From assembly GCF_039544305.1 (NCBI RefSeq), contig NZ_BAABLK010000035.1:1-64000 (forward strand): DNA of 64,000 nt, read 5' to 3'. Both the position numbers and the translations under genes were made by a program. The stretch is from Paeniglutamicibacter antarcticus_C (GTDB lineage Bacteria > Actinomycetota > Actinomycetes > Actinomycetales > Micrococcaceae). The notes under the pieces were generated by a model, which was not told the DNA's origin, made no database searches, and worked only from the letters and a program-made list of their open reading frames with translations. Positions 1-8,330 of the stretch are shown here, in pieces; positions within the stretch are counted from its first letter, which is position 1, and each line of letters starts with the position of its first letter.

Positions 1-104
1 TCATCACCCGGGTGGCCTTCGGATTCAAAGCTCCCGAAGCCCTCATCGGCCTGGCGATGCTCAGCCTCGGAGGCCGGAAACCGGTACTCCCGGGACGGGG
101 ATGA
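1..104 (+). CDS. C-terminal tail of a probable ISL3-family transposase (cut by window edge)
   Basis: An open frame enters from the left edge and stops with TGA at 102-104. The 33 visible residues contain VAFGFKAPEALIGLAML and end LGGRKPVLPGRG. This looks to me like the C-terminus of actinobacterial ISL3-type (DDE) transposases, recognised from memory only. The gene ends about 14 nt before a candidate terminal inverted repeat, as expected for a compact IS. The rest of the transposase lies outside the window, so integrity cannot be judged. Confidence 0.45.
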   Translation, partial: ITRVAFGFKAPEALIGLAMLSLGGRKPVLPGRG

Positions 105-118
105 CCCACGGAAGAGTC
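1..118 (+). mobile_element. right end of a probable ISL3-family insertion sequence
   Basis: Just after the transposase stop comes GACCCACGGAAGAGTC (103-118). Read on the other strand it begins GACTCTTCCGTGGGTC, similar to the GGCTCTTC-type termini of ISL3-family elements. The boundary at 118 is inferred. The left end and the flanking direct repeat cannot be checked here. Confidence 0.4.
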
Positions 119-158
119 AGTAGAGCCTCATTTATACCCCAAGGTCGTTTAGTGATGG

Positions 159-914
159 CTAACGAGTGCGATTGCGCTTCTGCGGCGCAGCGAAAACCGT
201 CGTGACCTCGGCGGCGTACAACACCGAGTCGGGCGCCCGATCAGCCAGTCCTTCGAAGCCCGCAGCAGCCAGTAGCCCGTCGTTCAGATACACGACCTCG
301 GCATGTTGAAGTGGCCAAGGTTCGTGGTGATTGCGGCAGTAAATGGTGTGCCCGAGATGGCTTTCGTGAAAACCCCAGCGTGAGGTCAAAAACGTTGACA
401 CCGGATCTGCCGCAAGTCCAAGGTTCGCCGCAGGTTCTTGCACCGGACGAACGATCAGATGGGATGAGGCACCGGGTTGACCGTGCCGTTTGGTGAGATA
501 AGCGACCTTGCCATCGTGCTTTTCCAACTTCATGGCAGCCCATTGGTATTTCAGGCCGAATGCAGCCCGGGCAACGAGCACCGGGATGAGGTGTGAGGCC
601 TCAAGGCTGCGGAAGACCACCCCGCGACGACCACGTCCATCAATCGAGTACAGCCGAACGTTAACTTCCGGAAAGTCGCCGAGCCACGGGATGCTTGGGC
701 CTCCAAAGAATGAACTCTTGGACATTTGAAACGCTATGAGTCCTACCCAGGTACTGCCGTCAATCACATCAGGTGAGCACCCCGCGGGCATATAGGGCGC
801 AACCAGTGCCGGATCGACCTTCCAATGAAGGAACGTCACCTCGCTCCAGCGTTGCTTCAGGACTGCGGTGCTACCCAGCGGCGGAGCCTGTCCAGGCGAT
901 GCGGGGGAGCTCAT
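159..914 (-). CDS. DUF2071 (YqjF-like) protein
   Basis: About 251 aa from ATG at 914; the frame stays open to 1037, but the MSSPASPGQ start suits the family better. It matches the YqjF/DUF2071 pattern: an N-terminal QRWSEVTFLHW segment, then VDPALVAPYMP, a WVGLIAFQM strand, the conserved FPEVNVRLYSIDGRGRRGV block, and a C-terminal SHLGHTIYCRNHHEPWPLQHAEV segment. Family function is unknown; it has an acetoacetate-decarboxylase-like fold. There is no signal peptide or TM helix, so it is probably cytoplasmic. It sits next to an IS remnant with no obvious operon partner. Family assignment is firm, role is not. Confidence 0.8.
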   Translation of the reverse strand: MSSPASPGQAPPLGSTAVLKQRWSEVTFLHWKVDPALVAPYMPAGCSPDVIDGSTWVGLIAFQMSKSSFFGGPSIPWLGDFPEVNVRLYSIDGRGRRGVVFRSLEASHLIPVLVARAAFGLKYQWAAMKLEKHDGKVAYLTKRHGQPGASSHLIVRPVQEPAANLGLAADPVSTFLTSRWGFHESHLGHTIYCRNHHEPWPLQHAEVVYLNDGLLAAAGFEGLADRAPDSVLYAAEVTTVFAAPQKRNRTR

Positions 915-1682
915 CGTGAACCCTGTCGATCGCGTCCGATGCCCGACTTGGGGATCAACCCACCGGGATTTCGGGTAACAACGGACCGTCCTTGACCAGT
1001 TGTGCCGGCATACACATACATCATTTGCATCCACCAATCCCTCATCCTTCGCCTGCTCGTGGACTTCACGTTACAGCGTGAACGGAGCCGAAGCAGTCTG
1101 CGCGCTCCGGCCGCGGCAATGGCCTCCAGATGCGGGAGCCATTCCCGGCAAAGAAACCATTCCCATCTGCCGGGAGGGGGACCCTGATGGAACCTGAGCC
1201 AGCGCGCTAGTGTATGGGTTAGCGGTAGAAGAGTAAGGGAAGAACCATGCAGGCTGAGAACCACGCTCTGGATCGGGATCGTTGTCGCCCAGCGGATTTC
1301 GTGGCATTGCCGATATGGGATGGCGGGGCGGAACTTTCCCGCTGCATTGCATCATCGCCCCGGGGGGTCCGTGAACCGGTACGGAAATCGACGTACCGGC
1401 CTTTGCCGGCGTTGCTTGCGTATCCCAGCTGTTCATGCCACAACGTCGAAGACCATAAAGCTCTGTACTTCAGAGCCAAAATTTCGCAATGGCGATGAAG
1501 ATCTTCCGTAGCGCGCGATTCTGCCCGCACGGCATCCGCAGGTGCTTTGGCAACGCCCCTGTGCAGGCGGGCCGGGATTCTTTCCTCCAGGGATCAAGGG
1601 TGGTGCTCGCACTTGGGTACCCGGACCTGGAAATTCCGAAGCGGCCCGTGAATTCAAAGACCATGATTCCGGCGCTGGACCC
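915..1682. other. 770-bp stretch without a convincing gene
   Basis: Several short overlapping frames exist on both strands, but none has recognisable domain features. One plus-strand frame (1247-1498) has AAGGGA in front of its ATG, yet its 83 aa look like random translation. Together with the IS end to the left this may be decayed DNA. No tRNA, terminator or known riboswitch shape was seen. Confidence 0.5.
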
Positions 1683-2537
1683 ATGGCAGCGGCTTCACAG
1701 GTGGTAGATCCACTGATTGGCTACGTGGTGGAGCCCTCTGTGCACGTGATGAGCTGGAATATCCGTCGGCGAGTCAGGCACCTCATCCCCAAGGCCGTTG
1801 ACCGGTGGGACCGCAGGGCTCCGGCGCTGAGGGAACTTCTCCAAGCAGAGCGTCCCACGCTGCTTGGAGTGCAAGAAGCCCTCCCGGATCAAGCCAGATT
1901 TGTCGGGGATTCCTTGGGAGATGGCTACCGGCAGGTCGGCCACGGCAGGGCAGCCGATGGCCGCGGCGAAGGTTGCCCCATTTACTACGACGCTGAAAGG
2001 CTCCAGCTGAGAGACTGGGAACAGTTGGCGCTCTCAAACCGGCCGACCCGCCCCGGTTCGACCTCATGGGGAAACATTCTTCCGCGCATCCTGGTTTCAG
2101 CGACGTTCGAGGATCGCGCGACCTCCAGACAGTTTATGGTGCTCAATACTCATCTGGACCACCTGTCCGCGCGTTCACGCCTGCGTTCGGCACAAGCTAT
2201 TCGCGACGTCGTCTCCACAGCGGTTCTACCCGCTGTCGTTATGGGGGACATGAATGCAGGAGCAGGCAGCGTCCCTTTGCGCAAGCTGCTTGGTAGCGGT
2301 TTGCTCGCTGAAACCTGGGCCAAGGCACAGAGCCATGACAGCGAGGAATGGGGCACCTATTCGAACTACCAAACACCGCGTAGCGGTATCGACAGGCTGG
2401 ACTGGATTTTGGCCTCGCCGGCCTTCCGGGTCGATCGAGCCGCGATCAACCAGCAGCGGAATGCGGATGCGTGGGCATCTGACCACCTGCCAGTTCAAGC
2501 GGTCTTGATTCTATCCGGGAACCCTCCACACCGGTGA
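1683..2537 (+). CDS. endonuclease/exonuclease/phosphatase (EEP) family protein
   Basis: About 284 aa. EEP-fold metal-dependent phosphodiesterases (the DNase I / exonuclease III / sphingomyelinase fold) cleave phosphodiester or phosphate bonds. Family motifs appear in order: VMSWNIRRR at the start, the metal-ligand Glu in LLGVQEAL, LNTHLDH in the middle, the Asp/Asn pair in VVMGDMNAG, and the C-terminal catalytic SDHLPV. No signal peptide is seen, so it is likely cytoplasmic. The start is uncertain: ATG 1683 is given, but GTG 1740 lies 8 nt after a GTGGAG and begins right at the fold (MHVMSWN). Substrate is unknown; both flanks are long gaps. Confidence 0.85.
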   Translation: MAAASQVVDPLIGYVVEPSVHVMSWNIRRRVRHLIPKAVDRWDRRAPALRELLQAERPTLLGVQEALPDQARFVGDSLGDGYRQVGHGRAADGRGEGCPIYYDAERLQLRDWEQLALSNRPTRPGSTSWGNILPRILVSATFEDRATSRQFMVLNTHLDHLSARSRLRSAQAIRDVVSTAVLPAVVMGDMNAGAGSVPLRKLLGSGLLAETWAKAQSHDSEEWGTYSNYQTPRSGIDRLDWILASPAFRVDRAAINQQRNADAWASDHLPVQAVLILSGNPPHR

Positions 2538-2955
2538 TCGCAGACACCTTCCCTGCATCCCTTGGGGACTGCCCCGAGGATATGCCAGCGCGAATGCAAG
2601 GACCCATAAGGCCCAGAGCTCTGGTGCCACCGCGGTTCCATGCCCACGGACACTGAATCGAGTCAGTTGTTGCCCGCAATTCCCGTGGATCGGGTTGCCG
2701 GCTTATGTGCTCGGCTTCGCATGACCGCAAGCTAGGCCGGATGCGACTTGAACCCGATAAGCATCTGTGCCGTCGGAGCGCCAGACCGGGGCTTCCGAAG
2801 CGTGCGCCACGAGTGCAAGCCCTGGGATCCTTCCTGGGGATCCACCTCGCAGCTGGCCACCGGATGGCTGCCTCGATATAGTGCACCGGATTCGCCTATC
2901 AGCACCTTGGGTTGCTGTCAGCACGGCCTTGAACCGCGGGAAGAGATCTGTTGCG
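2538..2955. other. 418-bp gap, nothing recognised
   Basis: It lies between the convergent EEP gene and the deaminase. Frames cross it on both strands, but none has a plausible start, SD or family signature. No strong hairpin followed by a T-run was found, so termination of the two convergent genes is not explained by an obvious site. Confidence 0.5.
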
Positions 2956-3450
2956 CTAAGCGTTCTTTTGCGCAAAATAGCGGAATGAAGCTGCAGGATC
3001 AGGATGCGAACCCTGATACATGGGCAGGGAACGCTCAGCTGGATCCTTGTCGAATTCATCGTAAAACGAAGCCAACTCCATGTACTTGTTGCCGTCTTCG
3101 TAGTGCCTGGCTTCTTCTTCCCGGGTGGCTGCATAGATGACGGCGCGGGGTGCCGCGTAGTAAAGTGCGCCCAAGCACATGGGACATGGATGGGCGGTGA
3201 TATACACGTCGAATTCACTGAAATCGGTCAGGCCCTGCTCGGCGGCCAGGCGAAGGGCCTGGATTTCGGCATGCGCTGTGACATCCCCCGTTTGCGCCAC
3301 TTGGTTGGTCGCCTCGATGACCACGTTTCCCTGATGGACCAGCAGACAGGCGAACGGCTTGCCGCCGGCATCGACGTTCTCACACGCGAGTTCAACGGAA
3401 CGCTCGATGAAGCGACTGTCTGTGGTGCCCTGAGGGTCATAGCTATCCAT
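2956..3450 (-). CDS. nucleoside deaminase, guanine-deaminase-like
   Basis: 164 aa from ATG 3450. It is a zinc-dependent cytidine-deaminase-fold enzyme: TAHAEIQAL carries the zinc-ligand His and catalytic Glu, and PCPMCLGAL carries the two zinc-ligand Cys. The length and the C-terminal extension beyond the core (FYDEFDKDPAERS onward) fit the short Bacillus GuaD type guanine deaminase (guanine to xanthine and ammonia) better than tRNA adenosine deaminase TadA. Cytosolic. It has no purine-pathway neighbours, so substrate remains inference; cytosine or another aminopurine are alternatives. Confidence 0.85.
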   Translation of the reverse strand: MDSYDPQGTTDSRFIERSVELACENVDAGGKPFACLLVHQGNVVIEATNQVAQTGDVTAHAEIQALRLAAEQGLTDFSEFDVYITAHPCPMCLGALYYAAPRAVIYAATREEEARHYEDGNKYMELASFYDEFDKDPAERSLPMYQGSHPDPAASFRYFAQKNA

Positions 3451-3563
3451 GCATCACACCCTACGTCCCGGGATGTGCGGGGTGCAGCAGATATGCCATG
3501 TTTCACCATCCGGCGCGACCGGCATGGCATTCGAACGGTATTGCCTGGCGGGAAGGGGAGATC

Positions 3564-3683
3564 ATGGATCCGACGACGAAAAGAAAGGTTTGGGCTATCC
3601 GGTGGACCGAGAGCAAGCAGGGCAGCCAGGGATCCAAGCGGCGCAGATCTTCGGGTGCGGCTTTAGCAAGGTCCAGGCATTGA
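3564..3683 (+). CDS. possible 39-aa basic small protein
   Basis: ATG 3564 follows GGAAGGGGAGATC, one of the better Shine-Dalgarno matches in this region. It opens a 39-codon frame ending TGA 3681-3683. The product is very basic (MDPTTKRKVWAIRWTESK, then an RRRS cluster) with no TM helix. No homologue is known to me. It could be a small nucleic-acid-binding protein, a leftover N-terminus of a decayed gene, or chance. Confidence 0.2.
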   Translation: MDPTTKRKVWAIRWTESKQGSQGSKRRRSSGAALARSRH

Positions 3684-4461
3684 GGGAGTGCCCTTCTCAT
3701 GGACGCTCTGTACGGCGAGGCAGCAAATGGCGTCGTGATCAACATGTCGGGCCAGGCTGCTAAAACTGAACGGGAACTCGTTTGCGCCTGCTTTGACGTG
3801 TCGTATTTCCCTCCGTTGTGCGGGTTGCTCGGCGTTGGGATGTCGGGGATTTAGTGCGTCAGGCACAGCCTCAAGCTGGTAGCCCCGGCTCTCCGGCGCC
3901 ATCGTCAAGCCACCAGTCGCGTCCGTCCGATAGAGAAGGCCCGAAGGTAATTGGTTGCCGCGTCTATTGGTCACCACCTGGGGCCAGCATTCCCAATGCA
4001 AGCGACCTGGCAACCAGAAGTGGTTGCCCCGCCGTTGAAGCAGTACCTGGGCATCCGTAAGCGTTCTGGCCCTGCCATTCGATCCACCATCGGCAGTCGT
4101 TCGATGCAGGCGGCCTGTGAATCCTGTACGAAGGCACCTGGAGCACCGCGCACCAGGGATTGGTTCGCTGGCACCTCCACGCTGCACCATGATCTACCCA
4201 CGATCCAAATGATGGACGGCTTGGCTTGGACCTCGTCGCTGAGTTTCCCCATGCGCCCAGCACGGAACGAATAGCCATCCAGCCAGCTCTGGGCTGGCGA
4301 TGGTGGCCGGATACGTGAAAGCACGGAGACTGAGCCGGCAAACAAGGAAGTCCACGGTGAATTCCGCCAGCGGGGATGCCGAGCAGACCGGTCGGCGGCC
4401 CAGTTTTCCCGCAGTGAAGATACTGGAAAGGCAAAGATTTTTTCCGTGAGTTGGGGCACGT

Positions 4462-4492
4462 TTTACACTAGTTTTCGCATTAGTACTAGAAT
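4462..4492 (+). promoter_or_regulatory. candidate typA promoter
   Basis: TTTACA (4462-4467) and TAGAAT (4487-4492) resemble SigA -35 and -10 boxes, with a rather long 19-nt spacer. The implied transcript start near 4499 gives a ~60-nt leader ahead of the typA ATG at 4562. This short AT-rich patch stands out from the surroundings. Confidence 0.4.
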
Positions 4493-4561
4493 GGTTAATT
4501 GGGTCAGTCGTGGCCCCGACCCCGAGACCCAAAATTCTCTAGAAGAAGTGAGCCTTTTCGT

Positions 4562-6472
4562 ATGTCAGATACCACCACCATTCGTCGTGAAGACCTGCGC
4601 AACGTAGCTATCGTTGCGCACGTTGACCATGGCAAGACCACCATGGTCAACGCAATGCTCCAGCAGACCGGTGCATTCGACAGCCATGGCGAGACCGCAG
4701 ATCGTGTGATGGACTCCGGCGAGCTTGAACGCGAAAAGGGCATCACCATCCTGGCCAAGAACACCACAGTGTTCTACACCGGCCCGGCCGCCAACGGTCA
4801 CAACATGACCATGAACATCATTGATACCCCGGGTCACGCCGACTTCGGTGGCGAAGTAGAGCGCGGCCTATCCATGGTCGACGGCGTGGTGCTGCTCGTT
4901 GACGCCTCCGAGGGCCCGCTGCCGCAGACCCGTTTTGTGCTGCGCAAGGCACTGGTCGCAAACCTGCCGGTGATCATCGTGGTCAACAAGACCGACCGTC
5001 CCGATGCCCGCATCGACGGCGTCGTTTCCGATTCCATGGACCTGCTCCTGGGCCTGGCCTCGGACCTTGCCGACGAAGCGCCGGACCTTGACCTGGACAA
5101 GATCCTCAACGTCCCGATCGTCTTCGCTTCCGGCAAGGCCGGCTACGCATCGAAAAACCAGCCCGCCGATGGATCCTTGCCGGACAACGAGGATCTCGAG
5201 CCGCTGTTCGAGACCATCATCAAGCACGTTCCGGCCCCGACCTACACCGAGGGCGAAGTCCTTCAGGCACACGTCACCAACCTTGACGCCTCACCGTTCC
5301 TGGGCCGCCTGGCACTGCTGCGCATCTTCAACGGCACCCTGCGCAAGGGCCAGCAGGTTGCATGGGCCCGCCAGGACGGCACCATCAAGACGGTTAAGAT
5401 CACGGAATTGCTGGCCACCAAGGGCTTGTCCCGTGTTCCTGCCGAATCCGCCGGTCCGGGCGAGATCGTCGCAGTTGCCGGCATCGAAGACATCATGATC
5501 GGTGAAACCCTCACTGATTTGGAGAACCCGAAGCCGCTGCCGATGATCACCGTCGACCCGCCTGCGATCTCGATGACCATCGGTATCAACACCTCGCCGC
5601 TGGCCGGCAAGGTCAAGGGAGCCAAGGTCACCGCGCGCCAGGTCAAGGACCGCCTGGACCGCGAACTGATCGGCAACGTTTCGCTGCACATCCTGCCGAC
5701 CGAGCGTCCGGATGCCTGGGAAGTCCAGGGTCGTGGCGAGCTGGCCCTGGCGATCCTCGTTGAGCAGATGCGTCGCGAAGGCTTCGAGTTGACGGTGGGC
5801 AAGCCCCAGGTCGTCACCAAGGAGATCGACGGCAAGGTGAACGAGCCGATGGACCACATGACCATCGACGTCCCCGAGGAATATCTCGGCAACGTGACCC
5901 AGCTGATGGCAGCCCGCAAGGGCCGCATGGTCAACATGGCCAACCACGGCACCGGCTGGTGCCGCATGGAATTCATCGTTCCGGCCCGTGGGCTGATCGG
6001 TTTCCGCACCAAGTTCCTGACTGACACCCGTGGCGCCGGCATTGCTGCGTCGCTGGCCGAGGGCTACGAGCCGTGGCACGGCCCGATCGAATACCGCACC
6101 AACGGATCGATGATCGCCGACCGCGCAGGTACCGTCACCCCATTCGCCATGATCAACCTGCAGGAACGCGGTTCATTCTTCGTTCAGCCGACCTCCGAGG
6201 TCTACGAGGGCATGATCGTCGGGGAGAACTCGCGCGCCGATGACATGGACGTGAACATCACCAAGGAAAAGAAGCTCACCAACATGCGTGCGGCGTCCTC
6301 GGATACCTTCGAGAACCTGACACCTCCGCGCCAGCTGACCTTGGAAGAATCACTCGAATTCGCCCGTGAGGACGAATGCGTCGAGGTCACCCCGGAAGCG
6401 ATCCGCATCCGCAAGCTCATCCTGAACTCCAACGACCGTGCCAAGGCCCACCGTGCCCGGGCCAAGGCCTAA
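4562..6472 (+). CDS. typA: translational GTPase TypA/BipA
   Basis: 636 aa, full length for the family. It is a ribosome-binding translational GTPase related to EF-G, linked to 50S assembly, stress and cold growth. GTPase motifs are intact: P-loop AHVDHGKTT (19-27), DTPGH (88-92) and NKTD (142-145). They are followed by the EF-Tu-like domain II (around FLGRLALLRIFNGT), EF-G-like domains and the TypA-specific C-terminal domain with ARGLIGFRTKFLTDTRG. The start at ATG 4562 is preceded by AGAAGTGAG; an in-frame upstream extension to 4499 is not family-like. The 3' end overlaps the next gene by about 35 nt, suggesting co-transcription. Confidence 0.98.
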   Translation: MSDTTTIRREDLRNVAIVAHVDHGKTTMVNAMLQQTGAFDSHGETADRVMDSGELEREKGITILAKNTTVFYTGPAANGHNMTMNIIDTPGHADFGGEVERGLSMVDGVVLLVDASEGPLPQTRFVLRKALVANLPVIIVVNKTDRPDARIDGVVSDSMDLLLGLASDLADEAPDLDLDKILNVPIVFASGKAGYASKNQPADGSLPDNEDLEPLFETIIKHVPAPTYTEGEVLQAHVTNLDASPFLGRLALLRIFNGTLRKGQQVAWARQDGTIKTVKITELLATKGLSRVPAESAGPGEIVAVAGIEDIMIGETLTDLENPKPLPMITVDPPAISMTIGINTSPLAGKVKGAKVTARQVKDRLDRELIGNVSLHILPTERPDAWEVQGRGELALAILVEQMRREGFELTVGKPQVVTKEIDGKVNEPMDHMTIDVPEEYLGNVTQLMAARKGRMVNMANHGTGWCRMEFIVPARGLIGFRTKFLTDTRGAGIAASLAEGYEPWHGPIEYRTNGSMIADRAGTVTPFAMINLQERGSFFVQPTSEVYEGMIVGENSRADDMDVNITKEKKLTNMRAASSDTFENLTPPRQLTLEESLEFAREDECVEVTPEAIRIRKLILNSNDRAKAHRARAKA

Positions 6473-6893
6473 CAAGGCACCTGGCGCCGGCGCCGCAAGC
6501 CTTCTCAGCGTCCTGGCCGCATTGGCGGCCGGGGCACTGGCTGCGGTGATCGGTACGATCCTGCACGCTTTGGTGTCATATGCCGGGGACGTTCCGCTTC
6601 CCTGGGGAGCGATCCTGGCACTTGTCCTGACCGGCGCGCTGACCTATTGGGTCGGCCTGCTGCGGGGCAAGCTGTGGGTCAGTGCTCTCACGGGGTTGTT
6701 GACCTACGTTTTCGTGGCATTGATTTCGTTGGACCAGCAGAACCAGATGATCGTCTCGACGCAGCTCTTCAAGGTGCTGCCGGGTCCTGCGCTGGCTGGT
6801 GGGATATGGGTGTACGGCATCATCGTTCCTGTCATCGCGGCGATACTGTTGGTCTCGAAGCAGTTGCGCGTCATGGCGCGCTCGAGCGGCTAA
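6438..6893 (+). CDS. small membrane protein, DUF6113-like
   Basis: About 151 aa from a GTG inside the typA 3' end; a second GTG at 6453 is equally possible. After a Pro-rich N-terminus come four hydrophobic segments (roughly residues 18-45, 55-75, 80-97 and 118-140), so it is a small integral membrane protein with an N-terminal basic stretch. It resembles the DUF6113 family that lies near mshB in other actinobacteria, but mshB is absent here. The overlap with typA suggests translational coupling. A strong terminator follows 19 nt after the stop. Function unknown. Confidence 0.7.
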   Translation: MPRPTVPGPRPNKAPGAGAASLLSVLAALAAGALAAVIGTILHALVSYAGDVPLPWGAILALVLTGALTYWVGLLRGKLWVSALTGLLTYVFVALISLDQQNQMIVSTQLFKVLPGPALAGGIWVYGIIVPVIAAILLVSKQLRVMARSSG

Positions 6894-6911
6894 TTTGCCT
6901 GGAACTGATTT

Positions 6912-6958
6912 AAAAAGCTCGATCCTGCAAGGCGACACCTTGCAGGATCGAGCTTTTT
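6912..6958. terminator. strong bidirectional terminator
   Basis: A perfect 21-bp stem (arms 6912-6932 and 6938-6958) with a CGACA loop; A-run on the left and T-run on the right. It ends the typA operon on the plus strand and the ArsR-like gene on the minus strand. Confidence 0.93.
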
Positions 6959-6979
6959 GTTTTCTTGTGGTGCGGGTTG

Positions 6980-7474
6980 CTATGCCGACTTCAAGTCAAG
7001 GTGATGGGCAATGAAGAGCGAGGTGGCTACCCCGTCTGGCTCTGAATCGCGGGTGGCATAGTCCTCGATGACCGCGTGGATACGGTCCATCATCTCTTTT
7101 TGCGTGGTTTCACTGAGCTTGAGCCCCACGCGCATGGCCTGCATTTCCTGCGGTGCCAGGCCGTCTATCTCCTGCAGGAAGGTATCGACCAACAGGGGCG
7201 CCGCGTCGGGTAGCTTGGTTCCCCAGGAGAGCTTCGTGCTGCGATACGGCACCTCCTTGGCTCCGCGGTTGCCCCGGCGGGTTTCTTCCGCGGCCAGGAA
7301 TCCGTTGGAGAGCAAGGTGCGTACGTGGTGCAGCGACGTTGCCGGATTGATCGACAGGATGTCGGAGATTTCCTTGTTGGTTCGTGATTCGTGCAAGCAA
7401 AGGCGCAGGATACGTAGCCTGAGCGGTGAGCTAAGTGCCCGGGCACGGGCCTGAACCTCTTCATCTGTGGCCAT
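6980..7474 (-). CDS. ArsR-like winged-helix transcriptional regulator
   Basis: 164 aa from ATG 7474. The N-terminal half is a winged HTH: ALSSPLRLRILRLCL, then a recognition helix around SINPATSLHHVRTLLSNGFL and an EETRRGNRGAKEVPYR wing. The C-terminal half is a helical segment (LVDTFLQEIDGL onward) as in HTH_20/ArsR regulators that may bind a ligand or dimerise. No metal-binding Cys cluster of ArsR sensors is present, so metal sensing is unlikely. The start lacks an SD and sits 6 nt after TATGCT, so it is probably leaderless. An inverted repeat overlaps the promoter. The frame continues upstream to 7942 but is not protein-like there. Confidence 0.85.
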   Translation of the reverse strand: MATDEEVQARARALSSPLRLRILRLCLHESRTNKEISDILSINPATSLHHVRTLLSNGFLAAEETRRGNRGAKEVPYRSTKLSWGTKLPDAAPLLVDTFLQEIDGLAPQEMQAMRVGLKLSETTQKEMMDRIHAVIEDYATRDSEPDGVATSLFIAHHLDLKSA

Positions 7475-7480
7475 GGAAAC

Positions 7481-7486
7481 AGCATA
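7481..7486 (-). promoter_or_regulatory. -10 box of leaderless ArsR-like gene
   Basis: TATGCT on the minus strand, ending 6 nt before the ATG at 7474 with no SD between. The transcript start would fall on or next to the start codon. Confidence 0.5.
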
Positions 7487-7505
7487 CGGGAAATCCCTGT
7501 ACTGA

Positions 7506-7518
7506 TTGAAACTTTCAA
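7506..7518. promoter_or_regulatory. inverted repeat, candidate autoregulatory operator
   Basis: TTGAAACTTTCAA is a 6-1-6 palindrome about 20 bp upstream of the -10 box of the ArsR-like gene, at its -35 region. A site here is where an autorepressor would bind. Function is inferred from position only. Confidence 0.35.
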
Positions 7519-7551
7519 ATCGCTCGGTGTGTGGCCATCGGCCGCAGTCCT

Positions 7552-7794
7552 CTAGCGGGGCTGCCGGCGTGGCGGAGGGGGAGGAACGGACTTGGCGTGG
7601 GTGATGGCGGAATGTTTGATCGACACCGTGCCGCCGCGGGTTTCCACTTCGACGTGCGCCTCGTCCACCGCCCGCACGTATCCTAGCGCGTCGCTGAACT
7701 GTTCGCCGAAGCCTCCGCGGTCCGCTGCTTCCAATCGATGGCGCACGACCACGCGAGCGCCCATTACGAGGGTGGAAAAGAAATCCTGTGCCAT
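7552..7794 (-). CDS. stand-alone SH3-like domain protein (Rv0428c N-terminal type)
   Basis: 80 aa. It begins MAQDFFSTLVMGARVVVRH, continues FSDALGYVRAVDEAHVEVETRGGTVSIKHSAI and ends AKSVPPPPPRR. This pattern (small beta-barrel then a Val-Pro-Pro-rich exit) resembles the N-terminal domain in front of the acetyltransferase domain of Rv0428c-type GNAT proteins. Here the GNAT domain is absent: a stop follows the PPPPPRR and no acetyltransferase frame continues below 7552. Either a genuine single-domain protein or a remnant. Resemblance is from memory; function unknown. Confidence 0.65.
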   Translation of the reverse strand: MAQDFFSTLVMGARVVVRHRLEAADRGGFGEQFSDALGYVRAVDEAHVEVETRGGTVSIKHSAITHAKSVPPPPPRRQPR

Positions 7795-7995
7795 GCCTTG
7801 AGTCTAAGCACACCGAAGGCATGGGCCGGGCTTGTGCGCACCAAGGTGTGCCGGAGCCCACATCGGGGCATCGTTGCCGGACTCGACGGAGCAAAGAAGT
7901 TCCAACGGTACTAAGCTGGTGGGGAAGCATGCGTCTGCGCATGGCTCATGAGTCAACCGATCGTGATTCCGTAGTGAAGGAAGGCCCCGGGTACT

Positions 7996-8319
7996 GTGAC
8001 CTACATCATCGCCCAGCCGTGTGTCGACGTCAAAGACAAGGCGTGCATCGAGGAATGCCCCGTGGATTGCATCTACGAGGGTGAACGCTCGTTGTACATC
8101 CACCCCGACGAATGCGTTGACTGTGGCGCCTGCGAGCCGGTTTGTCCGGTCGAGGCCATCTACTATGAAGATGACACTCCGGAGAAATGGGCCGAGTACT
8201 ACAAGGCCAATGTCGAGTTCTTCGACGAGGTAGGTTCCCCCGGCGGCGCGGCCAAGCTGGGCAACATGGGCATCGACCACCCGATCATTGCCGCACTTCC
8301 TCCCCAGGTCCAGGACTGA
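7996..8319 (+). CDS. fdxA: seven-iron ferredoxin FdxA
   Basis: 107 aa from GTG 7996, preceded by GAAGGAAGG. It is a small electron carrier with one [3Fe-4S] and one [4Fe-4S] cluster. Cysteines are arranged as C9, C17, C21 (PCVDVKDKACIEECPVDC) plus the second set in CVDCGACEPVCPVEAI. The long C-terminal helix (TPEKWAEYYKANVEFF) is typical of actinobacterial 7Fe ferredoxins of the Mycobacterium/Streptomyces type. It lies 11 nt upstream of dapC, a pairing conserved in many actinobacteria though the redox partner is unknown. Cytosolic. Confidence 0.97.
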   Translation: MTYIIAQPCVDVKDKACIEECPVDCIYEGERSLYIHPDECVDCGACEPVCPVEAIYYEDDTPEKWAEYYKANVEFFDEVGSPGGAAKLGNMGIDHPIIAALPPQVQD

Positions 8320-8330
8320 TCAGCCCCACA

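Larger units (their letters stand above)
3451..4561. other. 1.1-kb gap upstream of typA, no confident gene
   Basis: Frames such as 3971-4459 (minus) and 3951-4274 (plus) are open but show no family features, and no single frame is consistently protein-like. A 39-codon plus-strand frame at 3564-3683 has a strong SD and is listed separately. The last ~110 bp hold the typA promoter and leader. Together with 915-1682 and 2538-2955 this makes the first 4.5 kb unusually gene-poor. Confidence 0.5.

Noticed and set aside
1247..1498. 83-aa plus-strand ORF with AAGGGA before its ATG
   Set aside because: Protein sequence shows no hydrophobic core or family pattern; the SD alone is weak evidence.
3971..4459. 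162-aa minus-strand ORF in the gap before typA
   Set aside because: No recognisable motif, and two other frames on the same strand are also open; probably random or decayed.
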